A stretch of DNA of 64,000 bases from Filobasidium wieringae (GCA_001600055.1 BCIV01000008.1:620001-684000), one strand, 5' to 3'; shown: positions 1 to 12,538, counted from the stretch's first letter. Notes: generated by a model not told the origin, from the letters alone. Numbers and translations: made by a program.

Positions 1-274
1 CCCCTGTTTGAGGAAATGATTGTGAAACTGGACAATCTCATTCCCCAGCTTGACGTAGATATCAGACACCTGCGAGCGCGAGCGTGAGGCAGAGTGTAGA
101 AAGGACCCTTCTGGACGGAGGACTCACGGCATCGTCCGTCGCCCTTCCCCTGGCCCAATCGCTGAGAGCGGTGATGAGTTGGTTGGTAGTCATCAACGTC
201 CTCGTGGCCGTGGCATCTACCATCTCCACGGTCAACGGGGGACGAGAGGAGGGTCGACGGGTGATCGAGCTCAT
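1..274 (-). CDS. BUD6: Bud6/Aip3-like actin and formin regulator, N-terminal end (partial)
   Basis: This is the 5' end of a minus-strand gene that runs off the left edge. Exon 1 is 128-274, starting at the ATG at 274. A GTGAGT...CAG intron of 58 nt (70-127) follows, then exon 2 continues from 69 past position 1. The joined protein reads ...ALSDWARGRATDDA-VSDIYVKLGNE..., which fits my recollection of the conserved Aip3/Bud6 N-terminal domain, where an alpha-helix is followed by VSDVYV(R/K)LGN. Bud6 is a polarisome protein that delivers actin monomers to formins at growth sites. It lies divergent to the BTB gene, with about 300 bp between the two starts. Only about 72 residues are visible, so the identification rests on this one block. 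Confidence 0.7.
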
Positions 275-571
275 CCTGCCAGCTGCCAGCGTGCGAGTGA
301 GTGCGAGTGAGTGCGAGCGTGTGCGTTGGTGTTCGAACCATGAACAAGACTGGAACGATACAGTGCAGTGCAGTGTGGTAGCGTACTACTAGTTAGTCAT
401 ACCCTGCTGACACGCGGACATCACTCCTCCCCCATCTCCGCCAGTACGCCCGGGTGTCACCGATCCCTCACTTCCATAACAATCAGTACTACTGCACTCA
501 TCGTCTCACACTCCACCAACGCCCGATCCCCTCGACCCAAACACCCAAACGCCCGACCGGATGAGCCCAGC
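275..571. promoter_or_regulatory. Divergent intergenic region BUD6 / BTB gene
   Basis: No gene is seen between the two divergent starts, so this stretch probably holds both promoters. At 295-323 there is a short imperfect GTGAGTGCGA direct repeat. The last 150 bp before the ATG at 572 are C/T-rich on the plus strand, as is usual for fungal 5' leaders. No clear TATA box was seen. Confidence 0.4.
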
Positions 572-3500
572 ATGACTTCCCCCTCACATCCGCAAGCACA
601 AGCCACGACGCACCCGCTCCTGGCTCACCTCCACCACTCCCTCCTGCACGGCACGTGCTCCGACATCTCCCTCGTCGTGCCCCAATGGAACGTCCGGTAC
701 GCGCTGCATCGGGTCGTCCTCGTCCAGGCCGGGTTCTTCCATTCTCTGTTCTGTGGTGGGTTCGGCGAGGGCGAGGAAGAGGGCGAGGGCGGAGAGGCGG
801 GGAGGGACGTCAGGGTGGGGTTCGATGATGTGAACATCACCAGGCAGGGTTTCGAGTGAGTCCCGCTTGGCCGTTCTCGTCGTCGCATCGTATATCGTCG
901 ACACCGACGCTGACACTGACATGAACACAGAATCTGCATCTCTCGTCTATACTCGTCCACCCCGCTCCTCTCCCTCCCAAAGGACCAACTCCCAACCGCT
1001 CAACACCCATTGACCCCTTCTTTCCCTCCCCGTCCCGTCTCCCATCCCACCTCAAATCCCACCTCAAATCCCACCTCACATCCCAAATCCAATCCCAAAT
1101 CCAATCCCACCTCCACACATCCCCACTCCTCATCCTCATCCTCACTCCCACACACCCCACACCCCCCACACCTAACGCTAACCCCCTCCACCCTCCTGCA
1201 CACCCTAGCCACCGCGCTCTACCTAGGGATAAACCCGGTCATCCAGGAATGCCTCGGTTTGGTCCTCGGTTCCGTCGGGCCCGCCAGCTTTGGAGCGTAT
1301 TTGGGGTTCGCTTGTGGGGATGGCGTGGGCGAGGAATTATTGGGGGAATCGATGGGGAGTGTCAGGGAGCGGGGACTGGCACTGGGACTGGGGAAGGAGT
1401 GGAAGGAGACTATCAAGGTGAAGAACGAGGTCAAAGCGGGGGTCGGGTTGGACGATTCGATCCGGTCTGTCCGGTCTGGTCGATCCATGCGATCTAATCA
1501 ATCCAACAAATCCAACAAATCCGACAATCCACAAACCCCCACCCGTTCCCCTCACCCTCCCTCCCGCTCTTCCTCCCGCTCTCCCTCCCGCTCTCCCTCG
1601 TCCACCAACCCCCACCCCCACCCGCACCCGCACCCGCACCCGCACCGGGCTAAATTCTTCTACGGTCCCGTAGGCGACAAGATCGGGGAGGCCTGTCTCG
1701 CCTGGTTAGCCCGATGGGGGGTCGATCTTTTCGAGGTGGAGGAGAGGGGTTGGGTGGGGGATTCGGGGGTGGTCAAGGGGGAGACGTCTGGGACTGCGAC
1801 TGGACCTGCGACTGGGACTGGACCTGGGACTGGACCTGGGACGGGGATGGGGAAGAAGACGATCGGGTTCACTGATGCACCGACGAGAGGGCCGGATCGG
1901 TTGAGCTCGAGCGCGCCTGAGGGGAGGACGAGGGGGAGGAGCGTCAGTTGGCAGGCTGATGTGCTTGCGTCTTCTGCCTTGGGAATGGGATCTGGTCAGG
2001 GACATGGGCATGGGCATGGATGGACCGACCACCCTCAACCCTCCGAACCCTCTGCCTCACCTCCACCCTCACCCTCACCCCCAACCTCGACCGACCCCCC
2101 CGCCTCATCACCAAGGATCTGGGGGCACCAGGGCATCCGAACCGATCTCATCCGAGCCGTCGTCTCTAGCGACTCGTTCTTCATCCTAAACGAGAGGGAA
2201 CGGTACGAGTTTACCAAACGCGTCATCGCTCTCCGGGTTGCCGGGAGGGAACGGGCGAGGTTTGATCGGCAGCGCGAACGTGAACTTGGGGGACAGCAAG
2301 GTGGACAGGGGGGACGGGAAGATGATCTGGGTCTAGCGGGGTTGAGTTTGGGGATCAAGCGGGAGGATGGTTACAGTGAGATCGACGACGAGGAGGAACG
2401 GATGAGGGAGGAAGAGGACGAGGAGGACGACGAGTTGAACGAGATCTTTTGGTCCGGCGTCTTTTATAGTCATATGGTTCGTCCCCCCTCCCGTTCGTCC
2501 TTTCACGTTCGAAAAGGTGATTTCTGACGCCCACAAGCACGACCTGATAGTCGTTCGACGAGTTGTCTTCCCTGTCGAGCGATATCAACCCGGCCACCGG
2601 GGTAGCTTACGTCCCACTGCCCGTCCTCCAAGCGGCTCTATGGGCGGCTCAGGACTTGCAGACGAGGATTTGTAATTATAGACCGGACGGGACCGTCTCC
2701 CTCCCCTCCTCCTCCGCTGTGCCTTACAACTTGAACCTCACGCTCCCCCGTTCGCCTTTGAACGCTCGGAATCGACCGAAAAAGACCACGCCGTCCTCCT
2801 CGTCGTCGATCGGGATGACGGATGCGGGATTGGTCTGCACGACTTTGGACGTGGTGGAGGATATTGAGAACATGACGAGGACGATGTCGCCCCGTCGCAC
2901 CGCTGGGGGACGGATCGGAGGGGCTAGTTCACCCAGGATCATCTCGGGGAGACAAAGTCCCGTGGTCGGGTCGCCGAATCGGATGGGATTCAATTCGACC
3001 TCGACCTTCAACGCTACAGGAGGGATGGGGGGACCGTTCGTCTCTCCCCTGGAGAAATCTTATTGGCCCGTTCCCACCGACGGAACGCTCAGGATCGGGG
3101 ACGCCGTCTCCAGCACGACCGCTTTCACGCCTACCGGGCCTCTACCCGATCTCGGTCCTCAACACGGCGGCGCGCCTTTCTTCACCGACGATGCTCCTCC
3201 GTTGGAGACGGGTCTTCAGCTCAGGGAACCACGTTCGGATGACAAGTACTTCGGGTTCGGGTCGTCCCGAAGATCAGGCGGGGAGATCTACGCGATGCAC
3301 AAGGAAGCGGCGATGGAGGACGTCAAGGGGACCGCGCTTTGGAGTCGGTTCGAGCCGTTCAGATTCGCCGTAGAGTTTTGGGGGATCGATCAGTTGGGTG
3401 AAAAGGAGAGGGCGTATTCGACCACTCAGTTTCACGCCGGTACGTCGTCGACCGTGTTCGCGTTCGCGCTTGTGCTCGTGTTCGGACCATGACTGATGGC

Positions 3501-4301
3501 TTGTCGATGGTATGATAGGCAGCTACTTTAACATCTACGTTCAGACGGTGAGACGTAAAGATAAAGGCGTTCAACTGGGGATCTACCTTCACCGTCAATC
3601 CATGCTCGAGCCATTACCCGCGGCTTCCCGTCCACCTCGTAAAACCGATCGAGGTCGATCCCTTTCCGCCCTGACCTGGAGCGAATCGTCACCCGCCATC
3701 AGTATGCTCCCTCCGGGTCATTCCCGCGTCCGCAACCCGGAACATTCGCTGGCCATGCATAGGACCATGAGCGTCACCCCGGTCGGGACTCATACGATCG
3801 CGGGGAACATGAGCCCGCCCGGTGGAGTCGTCTCCGATGAAGAGGCCATGGATCCGGACGAGCCGGGACACGTGACCAGTCCGACCATGACGGGGAACAG
3901 GGATGGTTCCGGGTTGACTTCTTCGCCAGCCAGTCCGTATAGAGATCCGAGGAAGACTGCTAAAGTGAGAACATCCCGACCGTTTCCATGTGCAGAGAGA
4001 CTGACCGATACATCGCGTCCTGCAGGTCTGGTTCGCTGTGAGCTGTGCGAGCGCCATGGGCACCGCTTTGACCCGGTTCAGTTCCGGACCGGACATGTTC
4101 TCCGTATCGCAAAGCTGGGGATGGAAGAGTACTTCCTTGCGTTCCCAAGAATACCTATCCACCGGGGCACACGGGCCTTCTTTCGTTGAACGTCTGGATG
4201 AGGGAGTACTCGGTTGGGTCAGCGATACGATGGACGAAGACGAGTTCAGGAAGAAGGATCTGAGGAGTTTGAGAGCGACGGTTTGTATGGGTGTGATGTG
4301 A
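572..4301 (+). CDS. BTB/POZ domain protein with long low-complexity inserts
   Basis: Five exons in phase: 572-855, 931-2476, 2551-3439, 3519-3964, 4026-4301, giving 1146 residues. A BTB-like fold begins near residue 20 (HGTCSDISLVV, then the YALHRVVLVQAGFF helix), the usual pattern of a domain for protein-protein interaction and often Cul3 binding. It is split by inserts: an NPTS/NPKS repeat (about residues 133-156), a His-Pro run (about 322-335), a Gly-Thr-Pro run, and an acidic block (about 577-598). The C-terminal half (FAVEFWGIDQLG, SYFNIYVQTV, LGIYLHRQS, FSVSQSWGWKS) is well formed and looks like a conserved domain seen in fungal germ-cell-less-like BTB proteins. The ATG at 572 was chosen because the sequence upstream of it looks like a leader, although the frame stays open upstream. 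Molecular role unknown. Confidence 0.75.
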
Positions 4302-4885
4302 TTGCGCGATGACGGCGGCTGTACGATTTCGTTTTTTTTTCGGGTTGTAACCACTACCTATACCCCTTGACTTTATGTATCATGTTCGACCTCTCTTGCT
4401 GTGCCCTAGAACCACTCTGTCGAACACCATATGACCTCGGTCGCTGAAAATCACTCGTCGCGTATCGCGTTTGTTGACGTTCGAGCTCAATTCCTCCCGC
4501 GTTTCTAGGAAGATCATTACTTTTTACCGACATCGTCTAGATCCTTGGCCATATTACTGTCCAGGTTTGCGAATCAAGCTGCAAGGTGCAAGATCGCTCC
4601 AGCGCACCTCCTTCGGACCAGTCCCGTTCGGTACCGACCTCTCTACTAGCGAAACCCATGATCCCTCGCAAATAACGACCGGCACAGCCACTAATTTCCC
4701 CTCCATCTCCAGGAATAACGTTCAACGTGGGTCAGATAGGGGGATAGGAATTTGATTTGCAAATACTGAAGGATCCTTTCATGTATATACGACAGGCATA
4801 ACGCAACGTAACGAAACGACCACGACGAAATAAACGAAGACAAATACTCGAAACGTGATTTGTCGCTTCTAACGGGAACATCAAG
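4302..4885. other. Intergenic region upstream of ferric reductase 1
   Basis: 584 bp between two same-strand genes. It should hold the 3' end of the BTB gene and the promoter of the ferric reductase. A T-run (4329-4339) lies just after the BTB stop. I saw no convincing gene, and no exact ATCAGATAA iron-GATA site such as those found upstream of the second ferric reductase. Confidence 0.4.
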
Positions 4886-7800
4886 ATGGTCGTCGTAGGA
4901 AGCACTACAGCTGGTCTGGCTACAGCCTCTTATGTACCACCCTTTCAACCTTACACTTCGACCGACCCGATAACCTATGTGGGAGGTCCTGCCAGAAGTA
5001 AGCTCGTCGTACATCAGGCAACTCACGTCAGAACGCTTAGGTCTTGTTCCACAGCAACGAGTTCTGTTGAACCTTCTCGAACAAGAGTTCCAGGTACACC
5101 TACCAAAGGGCCGGTGAGTTGGGGCGGTCGAGATCAGGCGTTTGCAAACTCACTCGACGGTTCAATCATAGGTCAACCCGACGGTACCAGCAATAGCAAA
5201 TGATATCGATTTTCTAAATACGTATCTGCCGATACACGGGCTCAGGCAAGTTTTTTCGACCTCGGCATCCCATTTCCGCAAGCGATGAAGCATTGGCTGA
5301 TCTGTCAATCCTCGTTGTCCCCACAGTGACCCGTCCTACCGATACGCCTACTTTCTCTGGTTCGTCCTCCTTGGACTCCTTCTCCTCTACTCCATTCTCC
5401 ATCACCTGAACCTTCATGTCGGCCCTATCGGGGCTCTATGGGCAAAGTTCGGGATGCGACGGCGTGTCCTTCGAACGAGACAAGAGCCCAACACCAAGAC
5501 TGCCGGGATGTTAGCGGGAGGAGGGGTTCCTGGAGCAAAAGCAAAGGGGAGACAACAGAGGAGTTGGATCTGGCCTAGTAACGCTCAGGTCATCAGTATC
5601 GCTCTGATGAGCGTTGTTATTGCCGTTTTCTGCTTGATTGGGAACGATTATCTGGCAGCAAACTCAGGGACATGGGATCTAGGGACCTCGTTCCAAAGAC
5701 GAGCAGTACCACCAGTGCAGAAGGCCAACTACAATATCGGAAAGACTTGGTGGACGGCGGGAGGTCGATTCGGATTGATCGCCTTCGCCATGTTCCCCCT
5801 CGTCATCCTTTTCGCTCTCAAAGCTCCTCCATTCGCCATCTTCTCACTCCGAGTCTTTACCCATCTGTTTTCCGACAAGCTTGCTCTGATGCATCGATGG
5901 GCTGGGCGTTTGATCTGGTTGATCACCACGATCCACGTGGTCTTATGGACCGTACAACTCTTCAAAGATCAGAGAGGGAACGGGAGTAATCGAGCCGTTT
6001 GGTTTTTCATGTTCATGTATTCCAAGTTCATCTGGGCTATCGTCGGGTATGCTGCGATGACAGCGATGGTGGCGACGAGTATCAAATGGGTCAGGCAGAA
6101 ATACTTCGAGGTATGTTTCAGTGATGGAGAATGAATACAAAAGATCATGCTAATCCGCCTGTCCTCGTAGGTCTTCTATGGATCCCACTTGATTTTGACT
6201 GTTCTTACCTTGCTGGGCAGCGTGCTTCACTATCCCAAACTGTGGTACTGGATCGCGATCGCAGCGTTCCTTTGGATTGGCGAGCGAATTTACAGACTGG
6301 GCCTATTCTCCTGGCGTAACGGTCTTCTCGGGGGCCTGAAGCGAGAAATTCCCTTCGAAGCCGGACATAGATACGGAAACGAAGGTCCAGAATACTCACG
6401 GACGCAACAGCACGAGGAGGAGTTTGGGATGAAGGATGTGAGAAGCTCAACTTATAGCTATCAGGATAAACCGTTGCCAAGGGATCCATTCTCAAGTTAT
6501 TCATTGGATACCGACGCTAGCGATATGGGACTTCGAACGGTTCAAAGTTCATACTACGATCAAGGGACGTACGAGTCTCGATACTCCGTTCCAGATGATC
6601 CGGGATATTTCGAAGACGGCAGACGGAGCGGCGGCCAGCCAGGGGCCAATATGACAAGACCTGGAACTTACGCAGCCTTCGAAACGCCAGAGGAAGGATA
6701 CACGCCTTTGAAAGAAGGAGCGGACCATGTCAGACAACATTCTGAGCCGCTGAGCATCAGACCTTCCCCTAGCATGATGGGCTTGGGAAGGGCAGTCAAT
6801 ATTCCCCCAGGTTACGCCTATGCGCAACTGTTGCCGTCGAAAGTTGTGCGCTTAACTATCCGCATGCCAAGACCTTTCAAGTGGTATGCGGGACAGCATG
6901 TATCGCTCTATATGCCGGAAATCAGCAAATGGCAGAGTCATCCTTTCTCAATCTCCACGGCGTGTACCGAAGATAGGGACAACGAGATCATACTGATAGT
7001 GAAAACGCGCAAGGGATTCACCAAGAAACTCTTCAACGAGACGCGGAAGAGGCTCTTTGCAGCATCTGGCGTCAGTGTGCAGAAGAAGGCAAGGCAATCG
7101 CTCAACTCGGTAATGACACTCGGAAATAGCAATCCTCCGCCCGTTTTGCTGAGAGCCATGTTGGATGGACCTTTCGGATCGGCCGCTCGAGGAAAGCCTG
7201 GATTGAATGAAAGCATTATGATCGTTTGCGGGGGAACCGGAGTTTCGTTCGGTATCTCGTGTCTCGAGAGTCTGTGCAATACCATGGCAAGTAGAGTCTC
7301 AGGTGATAGGCGAGCTGAAGGAAGCCGTAAATTTTTGACACGTCGAATACGATTTGTGTGGATCGTTCGCGAATTCAGTGAGTGTCGACCGCGAAAGATT
7401 CACAGCTTGCTTCGCTGATAGAACGACTTTCGCAGCTGAAATTGCCTGGATCAGTGCTCAGCTGAAGAGGTGTAAAGAATTGGTCCCGTCAAAGGCTTTG
7501 CAAATCGATATTTTCGTCACCGGCAGTACAGGCGCTGCGATCAAGCGCAACGCTTCTATCTACCAGAATCTGTACGATCCAACCCCTGGTACATTTGCGC
7601 CTCCCAAACCGTCATTTGCAGGGGGACCTGGGCCTCGACGTGGATCTGCCGATAGTGTGACTAGCCAGATGAGCTTGGATGAGGGGTCTGATCTGGCTTA
7701 CCTAGCTGGACCAGATCAACCGGTCTCTGACGTGGATCCATACTACGAGCAAGATGACGAAGGCATCATCGACCTGACCAATTACGAGGACGAAGAACTC

Positions 7801-8629
7801 GAGGAGCCAAGTGCATTGGCTATGGAATTTTCTCAGAAGATGAGAAAAGAGGGAAAGATCCGACGAGCCTTGTCGCGCAAACGCAACAAGAAGCATGTTC
7901 AAGGCGAATCCATCTCTAAATATCAATACCCTCCACGTAAACCATCGCATCTGGCGTATACCGATGAATCCGTCGGACAATCTCAGACGATCTTTGCTGC
8001 GGATGATCGCCCGCCGTCTGCCCAGAACGACTATAGTAATCCATATGCTGAACCCCGACCACTCTACGCTGAACAAGGGCATGCATCCCGCCCCTCACTT
8101 GCACCTTCTGCAGCCGAGTCTTACTCAGGGAGATACGATCCTTTCGGTGGATCTCGTGGCGTCTCGCCGGCTCCATCCGTTGGCACGTACGAGTACGACC
8201 AGCAATCATACATTGATGGTTCTAGTACACCTCGACCAGTTATCGGCTCACAGAGGGGAAGCATGGTCCTGCTTGAAAACGCTCCAGGAAGCGACTCCAT
8301 GGCAGATGCAGGGCTTTGGATGGATGCGAAGGATTACGAATCCATGTTGTTCATGTCCGAGATGGCTCGGCCGGGACGTCCCAAGCTAGACGTGATCCTT
8401 CAAGAAGAGATCGCTCAAGCTCAGGGGACTATCGGTGTCGGCAGTAAGTACTGATCGCGATCATCAACAAGATCAACCTGCTGACCAGATCGGTTCGACA
8501 GCTTGCGGTCCAGCTTCCCTCAACGCCCTTGTCAGAAATACTGTTTCAGCCGAGATCTCCATTTCAAAGGCAATGCGAGGGGACAAGACTGGCGTTATTT
8601 CCATCTTTTCAGAGGATTATGAGGCCTGA
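4886..8629 (+). CDS. Large ferric/cupric reductase (FRE family), integral membrane flavocytochrome
   Basis: Six exons: 4886-5113, 5172-5245, 5327-6110, 6171-7377, 7436-8443, 8502-8629; 1142 residues. The second intron is GC-AG (AG|GCAAGT at 5246). Transmembrane helices start near residue 110 (YFLWFVLLGLLLLYS) and include the haem-binding block with MHRWAGRLIWLITTIHVVLW and FYGSHLILTVL, whose histidines are the likely haem ligands. The FAD motif HPFSIST lies near residue 622, the NADPH-binding GGTGVSFGIS near 716, and a CGPASLNALVRN motif is at the C-terminus. The protein would carry electrons from NADPH through FAD and haem to reduce Fe(III) or Cu(II) outside the membrane. It is far longer than usual (about 600-750 residues) because of two polar inserts, about residues 400-580 and 780-1090. 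The second contains a Tyr/Ser/Pro-rich, disordered-looking stretch. Confidence 0.9.
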
Positions 8630-8822
8630 TTAATCTGTATCTGGTTCTTAGAGATGGAACCTATCAACGACTCCTATAGACAGACGGAGATCGATATAGA
8701 TGACGTATTAATGTTAAAGGGCAGGAGTGGGTTGTCATCACGTTTCAAGTACAACTGAGGGTATCGATACAGATAAGTTGCCACATGCTTCATCAGGTCC
8801 AATCATCCTTAAGCTTTGCACT

Positions 8823-10008
8823 TCAGAATGTCTCATCCACTTTCTTTCCCAACTCTCTTTCCACCGTCCTTTTCAGCTCCGGATCGGAATCTAACTCCTT
8901 CCTCCAATTCGACTCGGTAAGCCTCTTCTTGTTGGTCCGCTGAGCAGCATACATCTTCTTCCGCTCGGCTTTTCTTTGAGCGATCTCTTCCTTCTCGAGA
9001 TCGACTATCCGGTTGTTCGCGCGTTCAGCTTTGACAGCGGATTGCCATCGCCTATCAATGACACGGTCGGAAAGGGTGGTGGCAGTGATAGCTGCAAGCG
9101 GGGTATCGAGAGACATAGGAAGAGGTAGAGGAGCATCTAATCGTGGATCAGGACGTAAATCGTCTGGGATCAGTGTAGGGTCGGCGATGAATCCCTCTAG
9201 AACTTCGGTTGATAGGAGATCGGAGGGGAACGTTAGATCAATTCCAGGTAACGATGGTGCGAAAAGTATATCCGTCTTCTCTTTGACTGCAGTAGATGTA
9301 GGCTCGTTTGATTTGGGAATCCCGTATTCTAGACCATACTTCTCCTCCTGCTCCACCGGTAATCCACAAACTTCGTAAACCCATTCCCATTTGGTAGTAG
9401 CAGGTTTCACCCTATCGACAGGAAGATTGTAAACCTTGGCCTCCCATTCTTTCCTCTCTGATTTTTGGGTTCTGAAACCCGTTCCTAATCCGATTTCAGA
9501 AGTTTCAGCCAGAGCTCGTTGTCTACGACGAGTAAGCTTGTTTGCCGCAGCTGCTGCTTCGGCTTTGTCTCTGGCTGAGACTAGAGGGATTTCTTGGGAA
9601 ACTTTTCGGACGAGCGAACGATCTTCCAGTAAACCAAGGATGTGTGTCTTGAAGAATCTGATCCAGAAGTATCAGATTTTGTTAGGGTCGGCATTCCGTA
9701 ACTGTTGCTTTCACCGAGACCTACTTTGCACCTTGAAACGGATGATCGGGATAGCGAACGGTAGGCATCGGTCTCCAAGGAGCATACCCACCTCGCACGT
9801 TATGAGCTCTTCTCATTCTAATTTCTCCATCTTCTTTCAATACATGGAGCGGCTGAGGCGGTAACGGGTTGTGAACAGTATCAGACGGCCATCCTATCAA
9901 TCCCATTGTGAAGAGCTGTTTCGACTTCAGTCTACCTCTTGTAGCGAGCAAGGTTCGAACGATCTCCACTCCCGTGGGCAGATGAGAAGCTATCTTGGAA
10001 GCTGACAT
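8823..10008 (-). CDS. Uncharacterised protein, possibly mitochondrial
   Basis: Two exons in phase: 9725-10008 and 8823-9657 (67-nt intron, donor GTAGGT, acceptor CAG), 372 residues. I do not recognise the family. The N-terminus is basic and lacks acidic residues for the first part (MSASKIASHLPTGVEIVRTL), with RGRLKSKQLFTMGLIGWP following. The middle has a KFFKTHILGLLEDRSLVRKV block. The last 100 residues are a highly charged helix rich in Lys, Arg and Glu that ends GKKVDETF. A basic start followed by a charged C-terminal helix is common in mitochondrial ribosomal subunits, but this is only a guess. It converges on ferric reductase 1 (193 bp apart) and diverges from the phosphopantetheinyl transferase gene. 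Confidence 0.7.
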
Positions 10009-10675
10009 AGAGACAGGTAAACTATAGATGACGAGCTAGATGAGCTGAACAAGCAGATCAATGAAACCGGATGAAATAGGTAAAGCAGTGTGTACACTCC
10101 CCAAGTCGGTAGTGATGCACACAACTTTGAGAACGCAACTCGATTTCGATCAGCAAATCACGTGATCACCACGAAGCTTTCCGCTTTTCCTATATAACCC
10201 TGCTTCCAGTGACTCTGGTCCCTACGTTCCCCTCTTGACCCTTTCTTTCCTCAAGTTGATAACCTTCCAGCTCATATTTGCGTACTCTAAGCCAGTTCCA
10301 TACCGGCGGCCCTTCTTTTCGGAGATTGGGAACGCCCCCTTGGAACACTTGAGGAAAGGGAACGTGAAAGTCTGATGAAGCAGAGTGACCGATTTATCTG
10401 AGCGTCAATTATTCCTGTTCGTACTCCCTTGTTCGGTTCTATTGAAACGAAACACCTTTCTGGTGGGACGTCTCGACCCGTACGATGCTTACATATAGTT
10501 CAAGTTGTATTTCTGTGGTATATTCATCGATTGGCACGTTTGGCACCTTTGTTTATGCATCATCCCATACCGAAACTCTTTCAGCGCAATCACTTGTCCG
10601 AGATCCGCACCCGACGTTTGTCTTGCATCACGATACATGACGATATTTCCCTGCGACATTTCTTAACCCCTCGCA
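10009..10675. other. Divergent intergenic region with promoter elements
   Basis: 667 bp between the unknown gene (-) and the phosphopantetheinyl transferase (+). It holds an 8-bp palindromic E-box and a TATA sequence, listed separately. The sequence from about 10210 to 10260 is pyrimidine-rich, like a transcription start zone for the plus strand. No further gene is supported here. Confidence 0.4.
10158..10197 (+). promoter_or_regulatory. TCACGTGA E-box and TATATAA box
   Basis: TCACGTGA at 10158-10165 is a perfect palindrome and matches the classic Cbf1/bHLH core. TATATAA at 10191-10197 follows 25 bp later and is followed by a C/T-rich tract. Together they look like a real plus-strand core promoter, about 480 bp before the proposed start of the phosphopantetheinyl transferase. 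Which gene it serves is inference. Confidence 0.4.
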
Positions 10676-11802
10676 ATGATCCTACGGTATACAAACCTCG
10701 ATTCGTTCCGGCCTTCATCCAGCGTGAGCCGTTACTCGACCCTTCACAGGTTTGCTCGTCCTCACTTGAGCTGCGCTTCGGGAACAGCAATTCGACAATC
10801 TCCTGACCATTTCTCCTCTTCCCACTCAAGCTCGAATACTTCGGTTTAGACAAGAGGAAGACAAGCTTCGTTCTCTTCTGGGATGGCTGTTATTGTGGAA
10901 GTGCGTAAAGAGCAATGGATGGGAATTGAATGGAGAGACGTTAGAGGGATCGATGGGCGTCAGCAAACATGGGAAACCTGAATTCGTACGTCATGTACGA
11001 CCGACACCCGAGCTAAAATGCCTATTGATATGTCGAAATCCCGTGTGCCACCTTTCCTCTTGCAGCTCGACTCAGTGCTGCGTAACAACCAGCTAGACAT
11101 CGATCACAACATCGCACACGATTCGAACCTTATCTTCTTCGGTGCGAGCTCTTCCCGTTTACCGAGATGTCTCGCAACAAGCGATTCTACTCCGTTCGAG
11201 ACAGCTATCAGGCGAGTCAAGGTGGGGGTGGATTGCATGAGGTTGGACCGGCCTCAGAGAGAGCTCGAAGGCCTGGAGGAAGTGCTGATAGAGCAGGTAA
11301 GCTTCGAATCACGCTTGACAAGAGGACCGAAAGTTTGACTGATAGGGAGTCTGGGCTTCTTATCGACAATCAGATGACGCCTGAGGAGATCCGCTCGTTA
11401 TCGTCAATCCCCAAATCCACTACTAATCGCAATCGAACGGACCATCTCTTAACCATATGGACCTTAAAAGAGGCCTATATCAAAGCAATCGGAGCGGGCC
11501 TGTCGATGGATTTGAAAAGGATCAGTCTTTCCTTCTCCCCTCGAAACCTGGCGTCTTCTCCAAATAATGAGATTGGGGGACAATGCGATATGTGCTCGAA
11601 CAATTTGATCGTACAGATAGACGATCGAGATCTGACCCATGAGCAAGAGGGGAACTGGCACGTTCTTCTTAGGCAGAAAACGTTAGACGAAGCAGCGGGA
11701 GGAGGTCAATATCTTTGGGCTACGTTTTGGTTCGATCCGCAGGGTTGTCAGGGTTGGGGAATAAAAGAGGTACATGGATCAGATTTTTTGGAGGAAGTAT
11801 GA
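10676..11802 (+). CDS. 4'-phosphopantetheinyl transferase, Sfp/Lys5 type
   Basis: Four exons in phase: 10676-10723, 10788-10985, 11066-11296, 11350-11802; 309 residues. The enzyme moves the phosphopantetheine arm from CoA to carrier domains (alpha-aminoadipate reductase in lysine synthesis, fatty-acid or polyketide synthases, NRPS). Visible family blocks are RILRFRQEEDKLRSLLG near the start, KHGKPEF (P1a block), DHNIAHDSNL in place of the usual N(V/I)SHD, GVDC at residues 136-139 (Mg-binding Asp), and WTLKEAYIKAIG at 196-207, whose Lys-Glu-Ala triad is diagnostic. The first 16-residue exon was chosen because it is the only short ATG exon that keeps phase with the RILRF block; it is the least certain part. 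The acceptor at 11348-11349 is used rather than the AG four bases earlier because only it keeps the frame open. Confidence 0.85.
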
Positions 11803-12538
11803 CGAGATCTTGAGAACGGGACCGAGCATATTTCGATGACCGATATCGAGAAATTCTCACCTCGGAACAATAACCACCATAACCCCCTGACCCCTGAGTC
11901 ATAGATTATATCTTGGACGACCTCGACCATAGCAGAGAGGTTGTCAAAGAAGGCACACTCATTGAAGACTTTACAAGCTTGCTTTTTCTTTTTAATTATC
12001 GTTCCAGTCCTGAAGGTTACCGTAGAACTGGTGATGTCAAGGACATCACCATAAGACATCACCATAACACTTGTCCAGGTGGTGGAACAACGCTAAGGGG
12101 AGGTAGGGTTGTTGCGGTTGTGAAAATTGATAGGTTTGGACCTGAAACACAGGTCTTGATGTAGATATTTTGATCCCTTTAAAGGATCGATGGGCCGCTA
12201 GCCAACTTTTGAAGTCCATGAGTCAACGTAGAGCGGATGGGTTCCCATCGATAACAACGACCGTTCCCTCAGACATGAACCAGAGTGGCGAATTTCGTGG
12301 AGGTCACCGGAACCGAAACACGAGTTCGGGTATTTGTTGAGGAGTTAAAACGTCCGCCCGATCGGTACAGGACAATAATGTCAATAAGATGACCTATTCT
12401 CAAATCTATGCTTTGCTGTTACGCACATAAACACAGATACCATCATTGTCGCACAATCCCATACAACATCCTATTAAAGATCATCTGGGTCCATAATCCT
12501 TGACGTAGTATGCTTACAGAACCCGACTAAACTCTACC
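11803..12538. other. Intergenic region, 3' of PPT and promoter of RING gene
   Basis: 736 bp with no supported gene. An 11-bp direct repeat ACATCACCATA occurs at about 12043 and 12056. A palindromic-looking CCTTTAAAGG lies near 12176. Short reading frames here do not resemble coding sequence. Confidence 0.35.

Noticed and set aside
3689..4354. 221-codon minus-strand ORF
   Set aside because: It is antisense to exons 4 and 5 of the BTB gene, whose plus-strand splicing is in phase and whose protein is conserved-looking.
10429..10806. 125-codon plus-strand ORF upstream of the phosphopantetheinyl transferase
   Set aside because: It cannot be joined in phase to the transferase exons; the 16-codon exon at 10676-10723 in another frame fits better.
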